Shown here piece after piece: positions 25,065-34,814 of a stretch of 64,000 nt of DNA; position 1 is the stretch's first letter; every line of letters starts with the position of its first letter. The notes under the pieces were generated by a model. It was not told the origin of the DNA. It was given only the letters and a program-made list of their open reading frames with translations, and did not search any database. The position numbers and the translations under genes are program-made. This stretch comes from Nocardioides sp. Arc9.136 (GTDB lineage Bacteria; Actinomycetota; Actinomycetes; Propionibacteriales; Nocardioidaceae): the NCBI RefSeq assembly GCF_030506255.1, contig NZ_CP113431.1, forward strand, positions 1,054,001-1,118,000. Direction: 5' to 3'.

Positions 25065-27569
25065 TCAGGTGCTGGCGTGGACCCAGCGGCGGAGCACGGC
25101 GTGCAGCTCGTCGGGGTGCACCGGCTTGGGGACGAAGTCGTCCATGCCGGCCGCGAGGCAGCGGTCCCGGTCCTCGCCCGAGACCCCCGCGGTCATCGCG
25201 ATGACGGGCGTCCGGCGGACGTCGCCCTCGCGGCGCCGCAGCTCGGTCGTCGCGTCGTACCCGTCGAGCACCGGCATCTGGCAGTCCATCAGGACCGCGT
25301 CGTACCCCCGGGCGGCGAGCATGGTGAGCGCCTCGGCGCCGTCGCCGGCGACGTCGGCGGTGTAGCCGCGGGAGGCGAGGATGCCCACCGCGACGAGCTG
25401 GTTGATCTCGCTGTCCTCGACCACCAGCAGGTGGCCGCTGCCGGTCCGCGGGCGGTCCGGGGCAGGCGCGGCCGGGGCGGGGGCGGCGAGGGCCTCGGTG
25501 GCGACCTCGCGCAGCCGTGCCATGTGCAGGGGCTTGGCGAGGACCGGGCCGATCCCGGCGGCCCGGGCGTCGTCGAGGTCGACGGCGGGCTCGGAGGTGA
25601 GCAGCACCATCGGCGGCGCGTCCCCGCGGGCGGAGATGCGCCGGGCCAGCTCGAGGCCGTCGACCTCCGGCATGCACAGGTCCAGCAGGACGAGCGCGGG
25701 CTGCAGGCCGCCGGCGAGCAGGTCGAGCGCGGCGTCGGCGTCGGCGGCGAGGGTGACCTCCACGCCCCAGGCGCCGAGCTGGCCCTCCAGGACGAGCCGG
25801 TTGGTGGCGTTGTCGTCGACCACGAGGACGCGGCGGCCCGTCAGCAGGTCGCCGCGCGCCGGGGCCGCCGGTGCGGGGGTGTCCGTCGCGAGCCGCATCG
25901 GCACCCGGAACCAGAACGTGCTGCCGGCCGCGGGCTCGCTGGTGACGCCCAGGGTGCCGCCCATCGCCCCCACGAGCTGGCGGCAGATGGCCAGGCCGAG
26001 CCCGGTGCCGCCGTACTCCCGGGTCGTGGAGGAGTCGGCCTGGGAGAACGGCTCGAAGACCTGGTCGCGCTGCTCGTCGGTGAGCCCGATCCCGGTGTCG
26101 CGCACCTCGAACCGCACCAGCACGCCGTCGTCGGTGTCCCCGTCGAGGTGCGCGGAGACGACCACCTCTCCCTCGTGGGTGAACTTCACGGCGTTCGAGG
26201 CGAGGTTGAGCAGCACCTGGCGCAGGCGGGCGGGGTCGCCCCGCAGCGCGGTGGGCAGGTCCGGGGCGCAGTAGGCGAGCAGCTCGAGCCCGCGCTCGCG
26301 GGCCTGGCCGGCGACCAGCTCGGCGGCGCCCTCGACGACCGCGACGAGGTCCAGGTCGACGGTCTCGAGCTCGAGCTTGCCGGCCTCGACCTTCGAGAAG
26401 TCCAGGATGTCGTCGATGATCGTCCGCAGCGCCTCGCCGGCCCCGCGCGCCCCCTCGGCGTACTGCCGCTGCCGGTCGGTCAGCGGGGTGTCGAGGAGCA
26501 GGCCGGTCAGCCCGATGACGCCGTTGAGGGGCGTCCGGATCTCGTGGCTCATCGTGGCGAGGAACGCCGACTTGGCCTCCGACGCGGCGCGGGCCGCGAC
26601 GAGCGCCTCGGCCTCCCACCGCAGCTGGCGGGCCGTCCGGACGACGGCGACGGCCGCCAGGACCGCCGCGGCGGCCGCGACGACGAGGACGTCGGAGTCG
26701 CGGCCGAGCAGGTCGTCGACGACGAGGACACCGATGGGCGCCAGCAGCGGCACGATCGCGACCGCCATCCGCGTGCGCGCGTGGTCGCCGGCCGAGGCCT
26801 CGTCCCGGGTGGAGCCGCAGCGGGAGGGGCGCGGGCACGCCGACCGGGCGAGGAGCACCGCGCCGACCAGCCAGCCGAGGTCGAGCCAGGCCTCGGTCGC
26901 GCCGGAGAGCGGGAAGAGGAGGTAGCCGAGGTCGGAGAGGAGCCAGCAGCTGACGCCGACGGCGAACTCCAGCCCGATCCGGTCCCGCGTCGTCCGCGTG
27001 GCGAGCGCGCGGATCACCAGGCCCAGGAGGACGGCGTCACAGACGGGGTACGCCGCGAGCACCAGCCGTTCGCCGGCGTCGAGGGACTGGTCGTGGGCGA
27101 TCGCCGCGATCGAGGTGTTCCAGAGCAGCATCACGCAGACGGTGACGACGGTGAGGGTGTCGAGCAGGACCTCGGCGTCGCGCCGGCCCCGCGACCGCAC
27201 CCGCCAGAGCACCACCAGCATGGCGGCACCCAGCCCGAGGTAGCTGGCGAAGTAGGGCACGTCGGCCCAGGACACGTCCGGCTCCGGGCCGGTCCAGGCG
27301 TAGAGGTACCAGACCAGGTCGGCGACGGCGTTCGCGGTCAGTCCCGCCGCGACGAGCCCCGGCACGAGCCGCCTGCCCGGCGCCGAGGCGCGGACGCCCA
27401 GACCCGCGACGAGGGCGGCGCCGAAGACCACCACGACGTACGTCGCGTCGTAGGCGACCGTCGAGCCGCCGGCGAGGTTCAGCACCAGGCCCGCCAGCGC
27501 GAGGAGCAGGAGGCCGGCGGGGAGCGCGGACCTCACCAGGTCCTGGGAGGTCCACCGCGCACCGCTCAC
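25065..27569 (-). CDS. Membrane hybrid histidine kinase with two receiver domains
   Basis: An 834-aa hybrid kinase. The first ~300 residues contain about eight to nine hydrophobic helices of an MHYT/7TM-like sensory region with no obvious ligand domain. Then HisKA ([14 protein letters not shown]342), HATPase ([14 protein letters not shown]), receiver 1 (acceptor D630 in LLDLCMPE) and receiver 2 (D762 in LMDCQMPV). Start at GTG 27569 is supported by GACAAT 6 nt upstream on the minus strand (leaderless). The frame is open a further 156 codons upstream, but that part is arginine-rich noise. No output DNA-binding domain is attached. Confidence 0.9.
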   Translation of the reverse strand: MSGARWTSQDLVRSALPAGLLLLALAGLVLNLAGGSTVAYDATYVVVVFGAALVAGLGVRASAPGRRLVPGLVAAGLTANAVADLVWYLYAWTGPEPDVSWADVPYFASYLGLGAAMLVVLWRVRSRGRRDAEVLLDTLTVVTVCVMLLWNTSIAAIAHDQSLDAGERLVLAAYPVCDAVLLGLVIRALATRTTRDRIGLEFAVGVSCWLLSDLGYLLFPLSGATEAWLDLGWLVGAVLLARSACPRPSRCGSTRDEASAGDHARTRMAVAIVPLLAPIGVLVVDDLLGRDSDVLVVAAAAAVLAAVAVVRTARQLRWEAEALVAARAASEAKSAFLATMSHEIRTPLNGVIGLTGLLLDTPLTDRQRQYAEGARGAGEALRTIIDDILDFSKVEAGKLELETVDLDLVAVVEGAAELVAGQARERGLELLAYCAPDLPTALRGDPARLRQVLLNLASNAVKFTHEGEVVVSAHLDGDTDDGVLVRFEVRDTGIGLTDEQRDQVFEPFSQADSSTTREYGGTGLGLAICRQLVGAMGGTLGVTSEPAAGSTFWFRVPMRLATDTPAPAAPARGDLLTGRRVLVVDDNATNRLVLEGQLGAWGVEVTLAADADAALDLLAGGLQPALVLLDLCMPEVDGLELARRISARGDAPPMVLLTSEPAVDLDDARAAGIGPVLAKPLHMARLREVATEALAAPAPAAPAPDRPRTGSGHLLVVEDSEINQLVAVGILASRGYTADVAGDGAEALTMLAARGYDAVLMDCQMPVLDGYDATTELRRREGDVRRTPVIAMTAGVSGEDRDRCLAAGMDDFVPKPVHPDELHAVLRRWVHAST

Positions 27570-27575
27570 GCGGCC

Positions 27576-27581
27576 ATTGTC
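27576..27581 (-). promoter_or_regulatory. -10 box for leaderless hybrid-kinase transcript
   Basis: GACAAT on the minus strand, 6 nt before the GTG start at 27569. Confidence 0.5.
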
Positions 27582-27643
27582 AGGGCTGGGTCGAGCCGGC
27601 GTGGGCGTTTCCGCCCGAGCGTCGGGGTGATCTGGGGCTCGGC

Positions 27644-28690
27644 TCAGGCCCCCCGGTGCGCGGCGGCGAGGACGCGCGCGGCCTCGCGCTCGGCGTCGGC
27701 GTTGGCGACGCCGGCCCGGGAGCCGGCGAGCTTGGCGCGGATGTGCTCCCCGACGGTGATCGGGGCGTACGCCGAGCCGTCGCCGACGCAGGTGGGCAGC
27801 GTCTCGATGACCGCGTCGATGTTGCCGTCGTGGAAGAACGCCGCGCTGCGGCGCCGCTCGACGCGACCGTCGACGATGGGCGGCTTGACCCGGTGCAGGG
27901 TCGACATCCAGCGCTCGTTGGTCCAGCGCGCCATCAGGTCGCCGAGGTTGATGAGCAGGGCGCCGTCGGCCGGCTGCACGTCGTGCCAGCCGCCGTCGCG
28001 CCCCAGCACCTGCAGGCCCGCCACCTGGTCGGCCCACAGCACGGTGACGATGCCGTAGTCGGTGTGCTCGCCCATGCCGGTCAGGTCGCCGTCGAGCTGG
28101 AGCTCGCCCGGCTCGAGCGCGTAGTTGTTCATCCGCAGCACGTCGAGGCTGTGGTCGGTGTAGCGCTCGAAGAACCCCTCGGGCAGGTCGAGCGCGTCCG
28201 CGAACAGCGTCGTGAGCGTGCGGGCGACCCGGCCCGCCTCGTCGAAGTACGCCGACACCGCGGTCCGGAAGTGCTGCGCCTCGGCCGGCCAGGTGTTCTC
28301 GGGGTAGTCCGCCTCGGGCAGGTCGAGCCCGGGGTGGTCGGAGACCGCGGCGCCGACGTTGAAGGCCTCGAAGAAGTCGTGCATCCGGTTCGAGGGCGCC
28401 AGCCCCAGGCTCAGGCTGAGGGACTCGGTCTTCGGCGGTGCGTAGCCGCGGTTGACCTCCGGCGGGGTGCGGTACTGCTTCTTGACCTCCAGCGGCAGGA
28501 AGAAGAACTCGTCGAGGGCGTCGGCGAACGCGTCGGTGACCGACGTCGGCACCCCGTGCCCGACGACCTGCACGAACCCGACGGTGCGGGCCGCCTCGTC
28601 GAAGGCGGCCGCGGCCGCCGCGCGCTCCGCGGCGGTGCCGTGACCGACGTACGCGCTGATGTCGACGGTGGGGACGTGGAAGTCGGTCAT
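27644..28690 (-). CDS. 2-oxoglutarate/Fe(II)-dependent oxygenase (IPNS-like)
   Basis: A 348-aa non-haem iron dioxygenase with the N-terminal DIOX_N part and C-terminal 2OG-FeII fold. The facial triad is visible: H209 and D211 in GEHTDYG and H266 in STLHRVKPP, with the 2OG-binding Arg in RRRSAAFF. It overlaps the upstream deaminase gene by 4 nt, so both come from one message. This pairing beside a purine cluster suggests oxidation or demethylation of a purine-like compound, but substrate is unknown. It could also act on an amino-acid derivative. Confidence 0.88.
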   Translation of the reverse strand: MTDFHVPTVDISAYVGHGTAAERAAAAAAFDEAARTVGFVQVVGHGVPTSVTDAFADALDEFFFLPLEVKKQYRTPPEVNRGYAPPKTESLSLSLGLAPSNRMHDFFEAFNVGAAVSDHPGLDLPEADYPENTWPAEAQHFRTAVSAYFDEAGRVARTLTTLFADALDLPEGFFERYTDHSLDVLRMNNYALEPGELQLDGDLTGMGEHTDYGIVTVLWADQVAGLQVLGRDGGWHDVQPADGALLINLGDLMARWTNERWMSTLHRVKPPIVDGRVERRRSAAFFHDGNIDAVIETLPTCVGDGSAYAPITVGEHIRAKLAGSRAGVANADAEREAARVLAAAHRGA

Positions 28691-29784
28691 GAGGGTGCCT
28701 CCGAGGTGGTGGTCGAGGTCGGTGCGTCGGGGGTGGCGGCCACCCGCTCCTCCACGGTGGCGAGGAGCGCGGCCTTGTCGGTGTCGTCGAGCCAGCAGGC
28801 CTCGACGGCGTTGCGGGTGAAGGTCGCGAGCTGGTCGCGGCGGTGGCCCAGCGCGTGGGCGAGCACCCGGTAGTCGTGGGTGGGATCGGTGCCGAACATC
28901 GGCGGGTCGTCGGAGTCGATCGTCACCAGCAGGCCGGCGTCGACCATCTCGGCGATCCGCCGGTGCGTGCCGTCGCCGCTGCCGGAGTAGCGGCCGATGT
29001 CGCTGCTGACCGGGGTGCACGTGAACGCCACCCGCTCCTCGACGCAGCGCCGCGTGATCGCCGGGTCGTCGACGACGTGGTAACCGTGGTCGACGCGGCT
29101 GCAGCCCAGCTCGTCGAGCAGCACCTCGACGTGGTGCGGCGGGCCGGACTCCGAGTGCGCCGTACGCCGGAGGCCGTGGCGCTCGGCGAGCCGGTAGGCC
29201 TCCACGAACCGGCCCGGGGGACCGTTGACCTCGGCGTAGTCCAGCCCGATCCCGAGCACCTCGTCGACCCGGTGGGCGACGACCTGCTCGACCAGCTCCA
29301 CCGCCGCGCCGCCGCTGCGCTCGCGGCAGATGCCGACGACGAGGTTCGCACGGATGCCCGTGTCGGTCGCGGCGTCGCGGGCGCCGGCGAGGACGCCGTC
29401 GAGGATCGTCGGGTACGGCACGCCGGGGTGGCCCGGCGGGCTGAGGTGGATCTCGCGGTACAGCACGCCGTGGGCGGCCCCACCGGCCGTCAGCGACTCG
29501 TAGGTCACCCGGTGGAAGTCGTCCGCGTCGCGGATCAGCGACCCCACCACGTCGAGCACCCGCAGGAACTCCCCGAGGTCCTCGTAGCTGTGGTGGTCGT
29601 AGAGCTCCTCCGCCGACCGCCCGAGGGGCACGCCGTGCTTGCGCGCCAGGTCCGCCACCGTCTCCGGCGCGACGCTGCCGATCAGGTGGCAGTGCAGGCT
29701 GACCTTCGGCAGCGCCGCCACCATCGCGTCGATCGCCGGGTCCGCCGGCACGGGCGTCGAGTGGACGCTGGTCGCGAGGCTCAC
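28687..29784 (-). CDS. Adenosine deaminase-family enzyme
   Basis: A 365-aa member of the adenosine/adenine/AMP deaminase family. Zinc ligands and catalytic residues are complete: HCHL (H31, H33), the HSES segment, DHGYH and DSDDP. The family normally runs 330-360 aa. GTG start at 29784; TACGCT on the minus strand ends 7 nt upstream, indicating a leaderless transcript. The stop overlaps the oxygenase ATG. True substrate may be adenosine, adenine or an N6-substituted purine. Confidence 0.88.
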   Translation of the reverse strand: MSLATSVHSTPVPADPAIDAMVAALPKVSLHCHLIGSVAPETVADLARKHGVPLGRSAEELYDHHSYEDLGEFLRVLDVVGSLIRDADDFHRVTYESLTAGGAAHGVLYREIHLSPPGHPGVPYPTILDGVLAGARDAATDTGIRANLVVGICRERSGGAAVELVEQVVAHRVDEVLGIGLDYAEVNGPPGRFVEAYRLAERHGLRRTAHSESGPPHHVEVLLDELGCSRVDHGYHVVDDPAITRRCVEERVAFTCTPVSSDIGRYSGSGDGTHRRIAEMVDAGLLVTIDSDDPPMFGTDPTHDYRVLAHALGHRRDQLATFTRNAVEACWLDDTDKAALLATVEERVAATPDAPTSTTTSEAPS

Positions 29785-29791
29785 GGCGAGG

Positions 29792-29797
29792 AGCGTA
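29792..29797 (-). promoter_or_regulatory. -10 box for leaderless deaminase-oxygenase operon
   Basis: TACGCT on the minus strand, 7 nt before the GTG at 29784. Confidence 0.6.
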
Positions 29798-29850
29798 GGA
29801 GTCGGGTGTTACGCGGTTGTCACGCCTGGACGACAGCCAGGCCCTCCGCC

Positions 29851-30560
29851 GGTCGAGCAGCCGAGCCCCGGTGAGGTGCGCAGGGCCCTGGGGTGCCCGC
29901 CTCCGGCCGCCGGAGGTCACCGCTGGTCGAGCAGCCGAGCCCTGGCGAGGCGTCGTCGAGACCCGGTGAGGTGCGCACGGTGCTCGGGCGCGGGCGCGGG
30001 CGCCTGCCTCGGGCCGCCGGGCGATGGGTGGTTGCGGTCGTTCCTGGGTGTCGGGTCGGCCTGTTGGTCGAGCAGCCGAGCCCTGGCGAGGCGTCGTCGA
30101 GACCCGGTGAGGTGCGCAGGGCCTGGGTGCGCGCCTCCGGCCGCCGGAGGTCACCGCTGGTCGAGCAGCCGAGCGCCAGCGAGGCGTCGTCGAGACCCGG
30201 CGAGTGACGCAGGGCCTCGGGTACTCGTCTCCGGCTTCCGGACCATGGGTGTTGCGGTGGGGGCAGCTACAGGAGGGGTACGGCGGGTGGTCGCGGCGGT
30301 CTCCCGGCTGCCGGGTGGGCTCCGCCGGTCGAGCAGCCGAGCCCTGGCGAGGCGTCGTCGAGACCCGGTGAGGTGCGCAGGGCCCCGGGGACCCGCCTCC
30401 AACTCCCTGGCCATAGGTGGTCGCGGTGGGGGGCAGCTACGAGGAGGTATGGCGGGTGGTCGCGCGATCTACCGGCTGCCGGGTCCGCCCCCGCTGGTCG
30501 AGCAGCCGAGCCCTGGCGAGGCGTCGTCGAGACCTGGTGAGGTGCGCAGGGCCTCGGCCA
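29851..30560 (+). repeat. Intergenic repeat cluster 1 (six copies, forward)
   Basis: Copies of an element beginning ggtcgagcagccgag and closing gtcgtcgagacccggtgagg start at 29851, 29925, 30066, 30159, 30327 and 30496. Copy 1 has an exact 21-nt internal deletion. Flanks are also repetitive: gcctccggccgccgg precedes copies 2 and 4, and an approximately 90-bp segment precedes both copies 5 and 6. The stretch 29798-30660 contains no convincing gene; short open frames here merely translate the repeats. Confidence 0.85.
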
Positions 30561-30660
30561 CCCCCGTCAGCCGGCGAGAGCCTGAATGCATAGTCCACGA
30601 TGTGGTCTGACCTGGGGAAACAGGACCGGGACTGTCGGTGGTCGGTGCTTGAGTAGACCC

Positions 30661-31923
30661 ATGGCCAAGGACTCCCGACGCAGCGCACACGTGGTTCGCC
30701 GCGCCGTCGCGAAGTCCCGCAAGCAGATGCGCTCGGCCGCCGAGGTCCACCTGTGGTCGATGTCGGACGACGATGTCACCGACACCCTGGTCGAGGCGTC
30801 CCGGTTGCGCGCGCAGGCCGAGGCCCTCGAACTGCGGCTCGCCGCGGAGGCCGACCGCCGTCACGCCGGCGAACGCGTCGGTGCGACCGACACCGCGTCG
30901 TGGTGGGCGACCGAGACCCACCAGAGCCGGCCCTCGGCGAAGCACCGGATGCGGCTGGCCGAGTCTTTGGACCGCCACGACCTCACGGCGGCAGTCCTGG
31001 CGGAGGGTGATGTGTCGGTCGACCACGCGCGGGTGATCACCGAGTGCCTCGACCGGCTGCCCACCGACCTGGACGACCCGACCATCCCGCTCCGTGCGGA
31101 GCAGCACCTGCTGGCCGAGGCGCGGCACCGTGACCCCAAGTCGTTGCGGGTCCTGGCCAAGCACGTCCTCACCGTCGTCGCACCCGAGATCGGCGAGGCC
31201 CGCGACGCCAAGGCACTCGAAGCCGAGGAGCGCCTGGCCCGGGAGACCGCCTGGCTGACCATGAGCCCCGACGGACGCGGGTCGGTCGTCGGGAAGTTCA
31301 AGATCCCCGAGCTCCACGGCGCCATGCTCAAGAAGACCCTCCTCGCCTTCGCCGCCCCCAAGCACCAAGCCGCCACCCAGGAACCAGGCGCGCCCGAGCC
31401 GGCCGAGCGGCGTCCATCGCCGGAACGGATGGGTGACGCGTTCTGCGAGCTCCTCGAACGCATCCCCACCGCTTCCGTCCCGAAGCTCGGCGGCCTCAAC
31501 GCCTCCGTCGTGGTGACCATGGACATCGCCTCGCTCCTCGGCGGCCTCGCACCGGGTGTGCTCGACGACGGCAGCACCATCTCCGCAGCCACGGCCCGGC
31601 GACTGGCCTGCGAAGCAGGCTTGATCCCCGCCGTCCTCGGGTCGAGGTCCGAGCTGCTCGACCTCGGCCGCACCACCCGGCTCTTCACCGGAGCCCAACG
31701 ACGGGCGCTCAACCTCACCCAACCGGCCTGCACCGCAGAAGCCTGCGACTGGCCCGCCCGCCTCTGCCACGCCCACCACGACCAACCCTGGTCCGCCGGC
31801 GGAACCACCGACCTGGTCAACGCCCGCAACCTCTGCCCGAGGCACCACGCGCGGATCCACGACCCGGCCTACGAGACCACACACCTGCCCGGCGGGAAGG
31901 TCGCCTTCCACCGACGGCCCTAG
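30661..31923 (+). CDS. DUF222 domain HNH endonuclease-like protein (13E12 family)
   Basis: A 420-aa protein with an N-terminal DUF222 region (alpha-helical, about 15-330) and a C-terminal HNH module (about 355-400) containing CHAHHDQPWSAGG and LCPRHHARIHD plus zinc-like Cys pairs. The family is abundant in actinobacteria and includes the REP13E12 proteins of Mycobacterium tuberculosis; its role is not settled. ATG 30661 has no good Shine-Dalgarno; the frame is open to 30586. It is flanked on both sides by the ggtcgagcag repeat family in opposite orientation. Codon use shows more CAA/ACC/TTC variation than neighbouring genes. Confidence 0.85.
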   Translation: MAKDSRRSAHVVRRAVAKSRKQMRSAAEVHLWSMSDDDVTDTLVEASRLRAQAEALELRLAAEADRRHAGERVGATDTASWWATETHQSRPSAKHRMRLAESLDRHDLTAAVLAEGDVSVDHARVITECLDRLPTDLDDPTIPLRAEQHLLAEARHRDPKSLRVLAKHVLTVVAPEIGEARDAKALEAEERLARETAWLTMSPDGRGSVVGKFKIPELHGAMLKKTLLAFAAPKHQAATQEPGAPEPAERRPSPERMGDAFCELLERIPTASVPKLGGLNASVVVTMDIASLLGGLAPGVLDDGSTISAATARRLACEAGLIPAVLGSRSELLDLGRTTRLFTGAQRRALNLTQPACTAEACDWPARLCHAHHDQPWSAGGTTDLVNARNLCPRHHARIHDPAYETTHLPGGKVAFHRRP

Positions 31924-32091
31924 GCCGAACCAACGAACACACCCCGTCCACCGCAACCACAGCGGTCGACCCCCGCCGAGCGTGAGCCGACAAGCAACCG
32001 CGCCCAGGACCTCGACCACAGCGGCGCGCAACCACACGACTCGAAAAAGAGACCCCAAGCCGAGCCCACCCGGCGGCCCGGCGACCACCCC

Positions 32092-32312
32092 TAGGCCCTG
32101 CGCACCTCACCGGGTCTCGACGACGCTCGCCAGGGCTCGCTGCTCGACCAGCAGCAAAGCTGGCCCAACGACCCCCCTAAGGCTCTGCGCACCTCACCGG
32201 GTCTCGACGACGCTCGCTCGCGCTCGCTGCTCGACCAGCGGGTCGGGGTGCGACGACGCTCGTTGTTGCTCGCTGCTCGACCAGCAGGGGCGGGTCTCGA
32301 CGACGACCAGCG
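32092..32312 (-). repeat. Intergenic repeat cluster 2 (two full, two partial copies, reverse)
   Basis: Reverse-complement copies of the cluster 1 element at about 32094-32149 and 32180-32235, plus fragments at about 32249-32282 and 32292-32312. They lie between the HNH gene and the end of the ABC permease gene. The stretch 31924-32090 shows nothing recognisable. Confidence 0.85.
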
Positions 32313-32314
32313 AC

Positions 32315-33157
32315 TCAGGCGGAGGTGGCGGTCCGGCCGAAGCGGCTGAGGACGGCTGCCTCGACGAGCTGTGCGAGCAGGTAGAGCAGCAGGGCGGTGA
32401 CGGTGACGGTGACGACGAGTGCCCAGACACGGGCGTTCTGCGAGCGGTTCGCGGCCGAGACCACGGCGTACCCGATGCCCTTGCCGGTGGCGAGCCACTC
32501 GGCCAGCAGCGCTCCGGTGAGGGCGCCGGGCACGGCGATGCGGACGGAGGCGAAGAGCGCCGGCAGGGCGGACGGGAAGCCGACGCGCAGCAGCACCGTG
32601 GACGGCGAGCCGCCGTAGACGAGCACGAGGTCGCGCATCGGGGGGGTGACCGAGCGCAGGCCGAGCACGATGTTGACCAGCGCCGGGAAGAGCACGACGA
32701 CGGCGCTCATGATCGCGACGACGGCGTACCCGCGGCCGACCAGCAGGATCAGGATCGGTGCCAGCGCGATCAGCGGGACGGTCTGCAGGACGAGGGCGAC
32801 CGGCATGACCGCGCCCTCCAGGAAGCGGTACCGCACGATGGCCGCCGCGAGCAGGATCGCGGTGAGCATGCCGGCGGCGAAGCCGATCCCGGCGTCGGTG
32901 AGGGTCTGGGCGAGCAGCGTCCAGATCTCCGAGCGGAGCTCCGCGGAGTCGTCCTCGCCGAAGAGGCTGGTCCACACCTCCGACGGCGTCTTGCCGACGT
33001 ACGGCGAGACGTCCCAGATCTTCAGCGCGGCGATCCACAGGAGCACCACCACGACGAGGACGAACGCCATCGTCGCCACCTGGCGCGCCACCGACCGCAG
33101 GAAGGACCCGGCCCGCCCCGGCGTGGCGCCGAGGTCGCCGGGCAGCAGCGCGCTCAC
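32315..33157 (-). CDS. ABC transporter permease 2 (SsuC/TauC type)
   Basis: A 280-aa BPD_transp_1 permease with about six membrane segments. The segment between about 185 and 225, with VYGGSPSTVLLRVGFPSALP, corresponds to the EAA loop that contacts the ATPase. GTG start overlaps the stop of permease 1 by 4 nt. It is the last gene of a four-gene importer operon, and repeat cluster 2 lies immediately downstream. Confidence 0.9.
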   Translation of the reverse strand: MSALLPGDLGATPGRAGSFLRSVARQVATMAFVLVVVVLLWIAALKIWDVSPYVGKTPSEVWTSLFGEDDSAELRSEIWTLLAQTLTDAGIGFAAGMLTAILLAAAIVRYRFLEGAVMPVALVLQTVPLIALAPILILLVGRGYAVVAIMSAVVVLFPALVNIVLGLRSVTPPMRDLVLVYGGSPSTVLLRVGFPSALPALFASVRIAVPGALTGALLAEWLATGKGIGYAVVSAANRSQNARVWALVVTVTVTALLLYLLAQLVEAAVLSRFGRTATSA

Positions 33158-33942
33158 GAGGCGACCCCCTGCGACCACGGCGTGAGCAGGCGACCGACCA
33201 GTCCGATGAGGGCGTAGCACCCACCCGCGACCAGCGCGCAGCCGATGCCGACGGCCCAGGCCTGCTCGACGTCGACGTTCTGCTGGGCGATCTTCAGGAC
33301 CAGCGCGACCCCGCGCTGCACGCCGCCGACGTACTCGCCGAGGATCGCGCCGAGGAACGCCGCCGGCGCGCCGATCCGCAGCGCGGCGAGGATCGACGGC
33401 AGCGCCGCGACGAGCTGGACGGTGACGAGCTGGCGCAGCCGCCCGCCGCCGTACACCTGCACCACGTCGAGGCTGGTGCGGTCGGCGGACCGGAGACCGA
33501 GGACGGTGCCTACGACGGTCGTGAAGAAGACCGAGAGCGCGGCGAGCGCGGTCGCGGTGCCCGAGCGCTGCCCCTCGTCGGGGTTGCCGATGACGATGAA
33601 GAGCACGGGGGCGATGGCCACCAGCGGCACGCAGTAGCTGATCACCGCCACCTGCATCAGCACCGGCTCGGCGAACGGCACCAGCAGGACGAGCGAGGCG
33701 ACGACGAGGCCGGCGAGCGTGCCGTACGCGAAGCCGACCGCCGCCTCCTGCAGCGTCATCCCGAAGTGCAGCGAGTAGAAGGACCAGCCGTCGTCGACGG
33801 CGGTGGAGACGACGCCGTCCGGCGTGGGGATGCGTACGCCGGACAGCACGGTGAGTGCGGCGGCCCACCACAGCGCGACCAGGGCGAGGATCCCGAGGGC
33901 TCCTGTCGCGAGGGACCGGGCCGAGCCCGGGGCGCTCATCAC
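33154..33942 (-). CDS. ABC transporter permease 1 (SsuC/TauC type)
   Basis: A 262-aa membrane permease with six hydrophobic helices and an EAA-type loop ([20 protein letters not shown]). It presumably forms a heterodimer with the following permease. Overlaps the ATPase stop by 4 nt and the next permease by 4 nt. Two distinct permeases per operon are usual for pyrimidine-precursor and riboflavin-type importers. Confidence 0.9.
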   Translation of the reverse strand: MMSAPGSARSLATGALGILALVALWWAAALTVLSGVRIPTPDGVVSTAVDDGWSFYSLHFGMTLQEAAVGFAYGTLAGLVVASLVLLVPFAEPVLMQVAVISYCVPLVAIAPVLFIVIGNPDEGQRSGTATALAALSVFFTTVVGTVLGLRSADRTSLDVVQVYGGGRLRQLVTVQLVAALPSILAALRIGAPAAFLGAILGEYVGGVQRGVALVLKIAQQNVDVEQAWAVGIGCALVAGGCYALIGLVGRLLTPWSQGVAS

Positions 33943-34757
33943 TCCTCCCCGAAGAGGAGCTCGGAGGCGCGGTCGTGCAGCGCGTGGAACTCCGGCGTCC
34001 GCATCAGGTCCGGCGTGCGCGGACGCGGCAGGTCGACGTCGATGACCTCCTTGACCCGGCCGGGCCGGGCGCTCATCACCGCGACCTTGTCGGAGAGGAA
34101 GATCGCCTCGGAGATCCCGTGGGTGACCATCAGCGTGGTCGCCGGCTTCTCGGTCCAGATCCGCAGCAGCTCGACGTTCAGCCGCTGGCGGGTCATGTCG
34201 TCGAGCGCGCCGAACGGCTCATCGAGCAGCAGCACCGACGGCTTGACCACCAGCGACCGCGCGATCGAGACCCGCTGGCGCATGCCGCCGGAGAGCTGGG
34301 CCGGCTTCGCCTTCTCGAACCCCTCGAGGCCCACGAGCCGGATCAGCTCGGCGACGAGAGCCTCGTCCGGCTTCTGGCCCGAGACCTGGAAGGGCAGCCG
34401 GATGTTGGAGACGACCGAGCGCCAGGGGAGCAGCGCCGAGTCCTGGAACGCGATGCCGAGCTCGTGGTCGCGGCGCAGCTCCAGGGGTGTGCGGCCCTCG
34501 ACGAGCGCGGTGCCCGAGGTCGGCTGCTCGAGCCCGGCCAGGATGCGCAGGATCGTGGACTTCCCGCAGCCGGAGGGACCGAGCAGGGACAGGAAGCTGC
34601 CCTTGTCGGTCCACAGGGTCGCGTCCTCGAGGGCGGTGACCGCGCGGCGGCCGACCCGGAAGGTCTTGGTCAGGTGGTCGATGCGCACACCGGTGCCGGT
34701 GGAGGCGGTGGCCTCCCCGGCACCGGTGTCCGTCGACGTCAGGGCGACGTCGGACAT
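33939..34757 (-). CDS. ABC transporter ATP-binding protein (SsuB/TauB type)
   Basis: A 272-aa ATPase with Walker [10 protein letters not shown] (60-68), Q-loop in FQDSALLPW, signature LSGGMRQR, Walker [13 protein letters not shown] and the H-loop MVTHG. All are intact. ATG at 34757. The C-terminal helices ([15 protein letters not shown]) are typical of the nitrate/sulfonate/taurine subfamily. Confidence 0.93.
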   Translation of the reverse strand: MSDVALTSTDTGAGEATASTGTGVRIDHLTKTFRVGRRAVTALEDATLWTDKGSFLSLLGPSGCGKSTILRILAGLEQPTSGTALVEGRTPLELRRDHELGIAFQDSALLPWRSVVSNIRLPFQVSGQKPDEALVAELIRLVGLEGFEKAKPAQLSGGMRQRVSIARSLVVKPSVLLLDEPFGALDDMTRQRLNVELLRIWTEKPATTLMVTHGISEAIFLSDKVAVMSARPGRVKEVIDVDLPRPRTPDLMRTPEFHALHDRASELLFGEE

Positions 34758-34814
34758 GTGGTGCCTCTCAGGTGGCTGGCCGTCGACGTGGACGGAGGGG
34801 TGGAGCAGCGCGGG

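Noticed and set aside
29893-30207. Small proteins with repeated VEQPSPGEASSRPGE
   Set aside because: They are translations of the intergenic repeat itself; frame and start vary from copy to copy and there is no RBS.
29785-32314. Insertion sequence or transposon around the HNH gene
   Set aside because: No transposase domain, no terminal inverted repeats with target duplication could be found; kept only as repeat arrays flanking an HNH gene.
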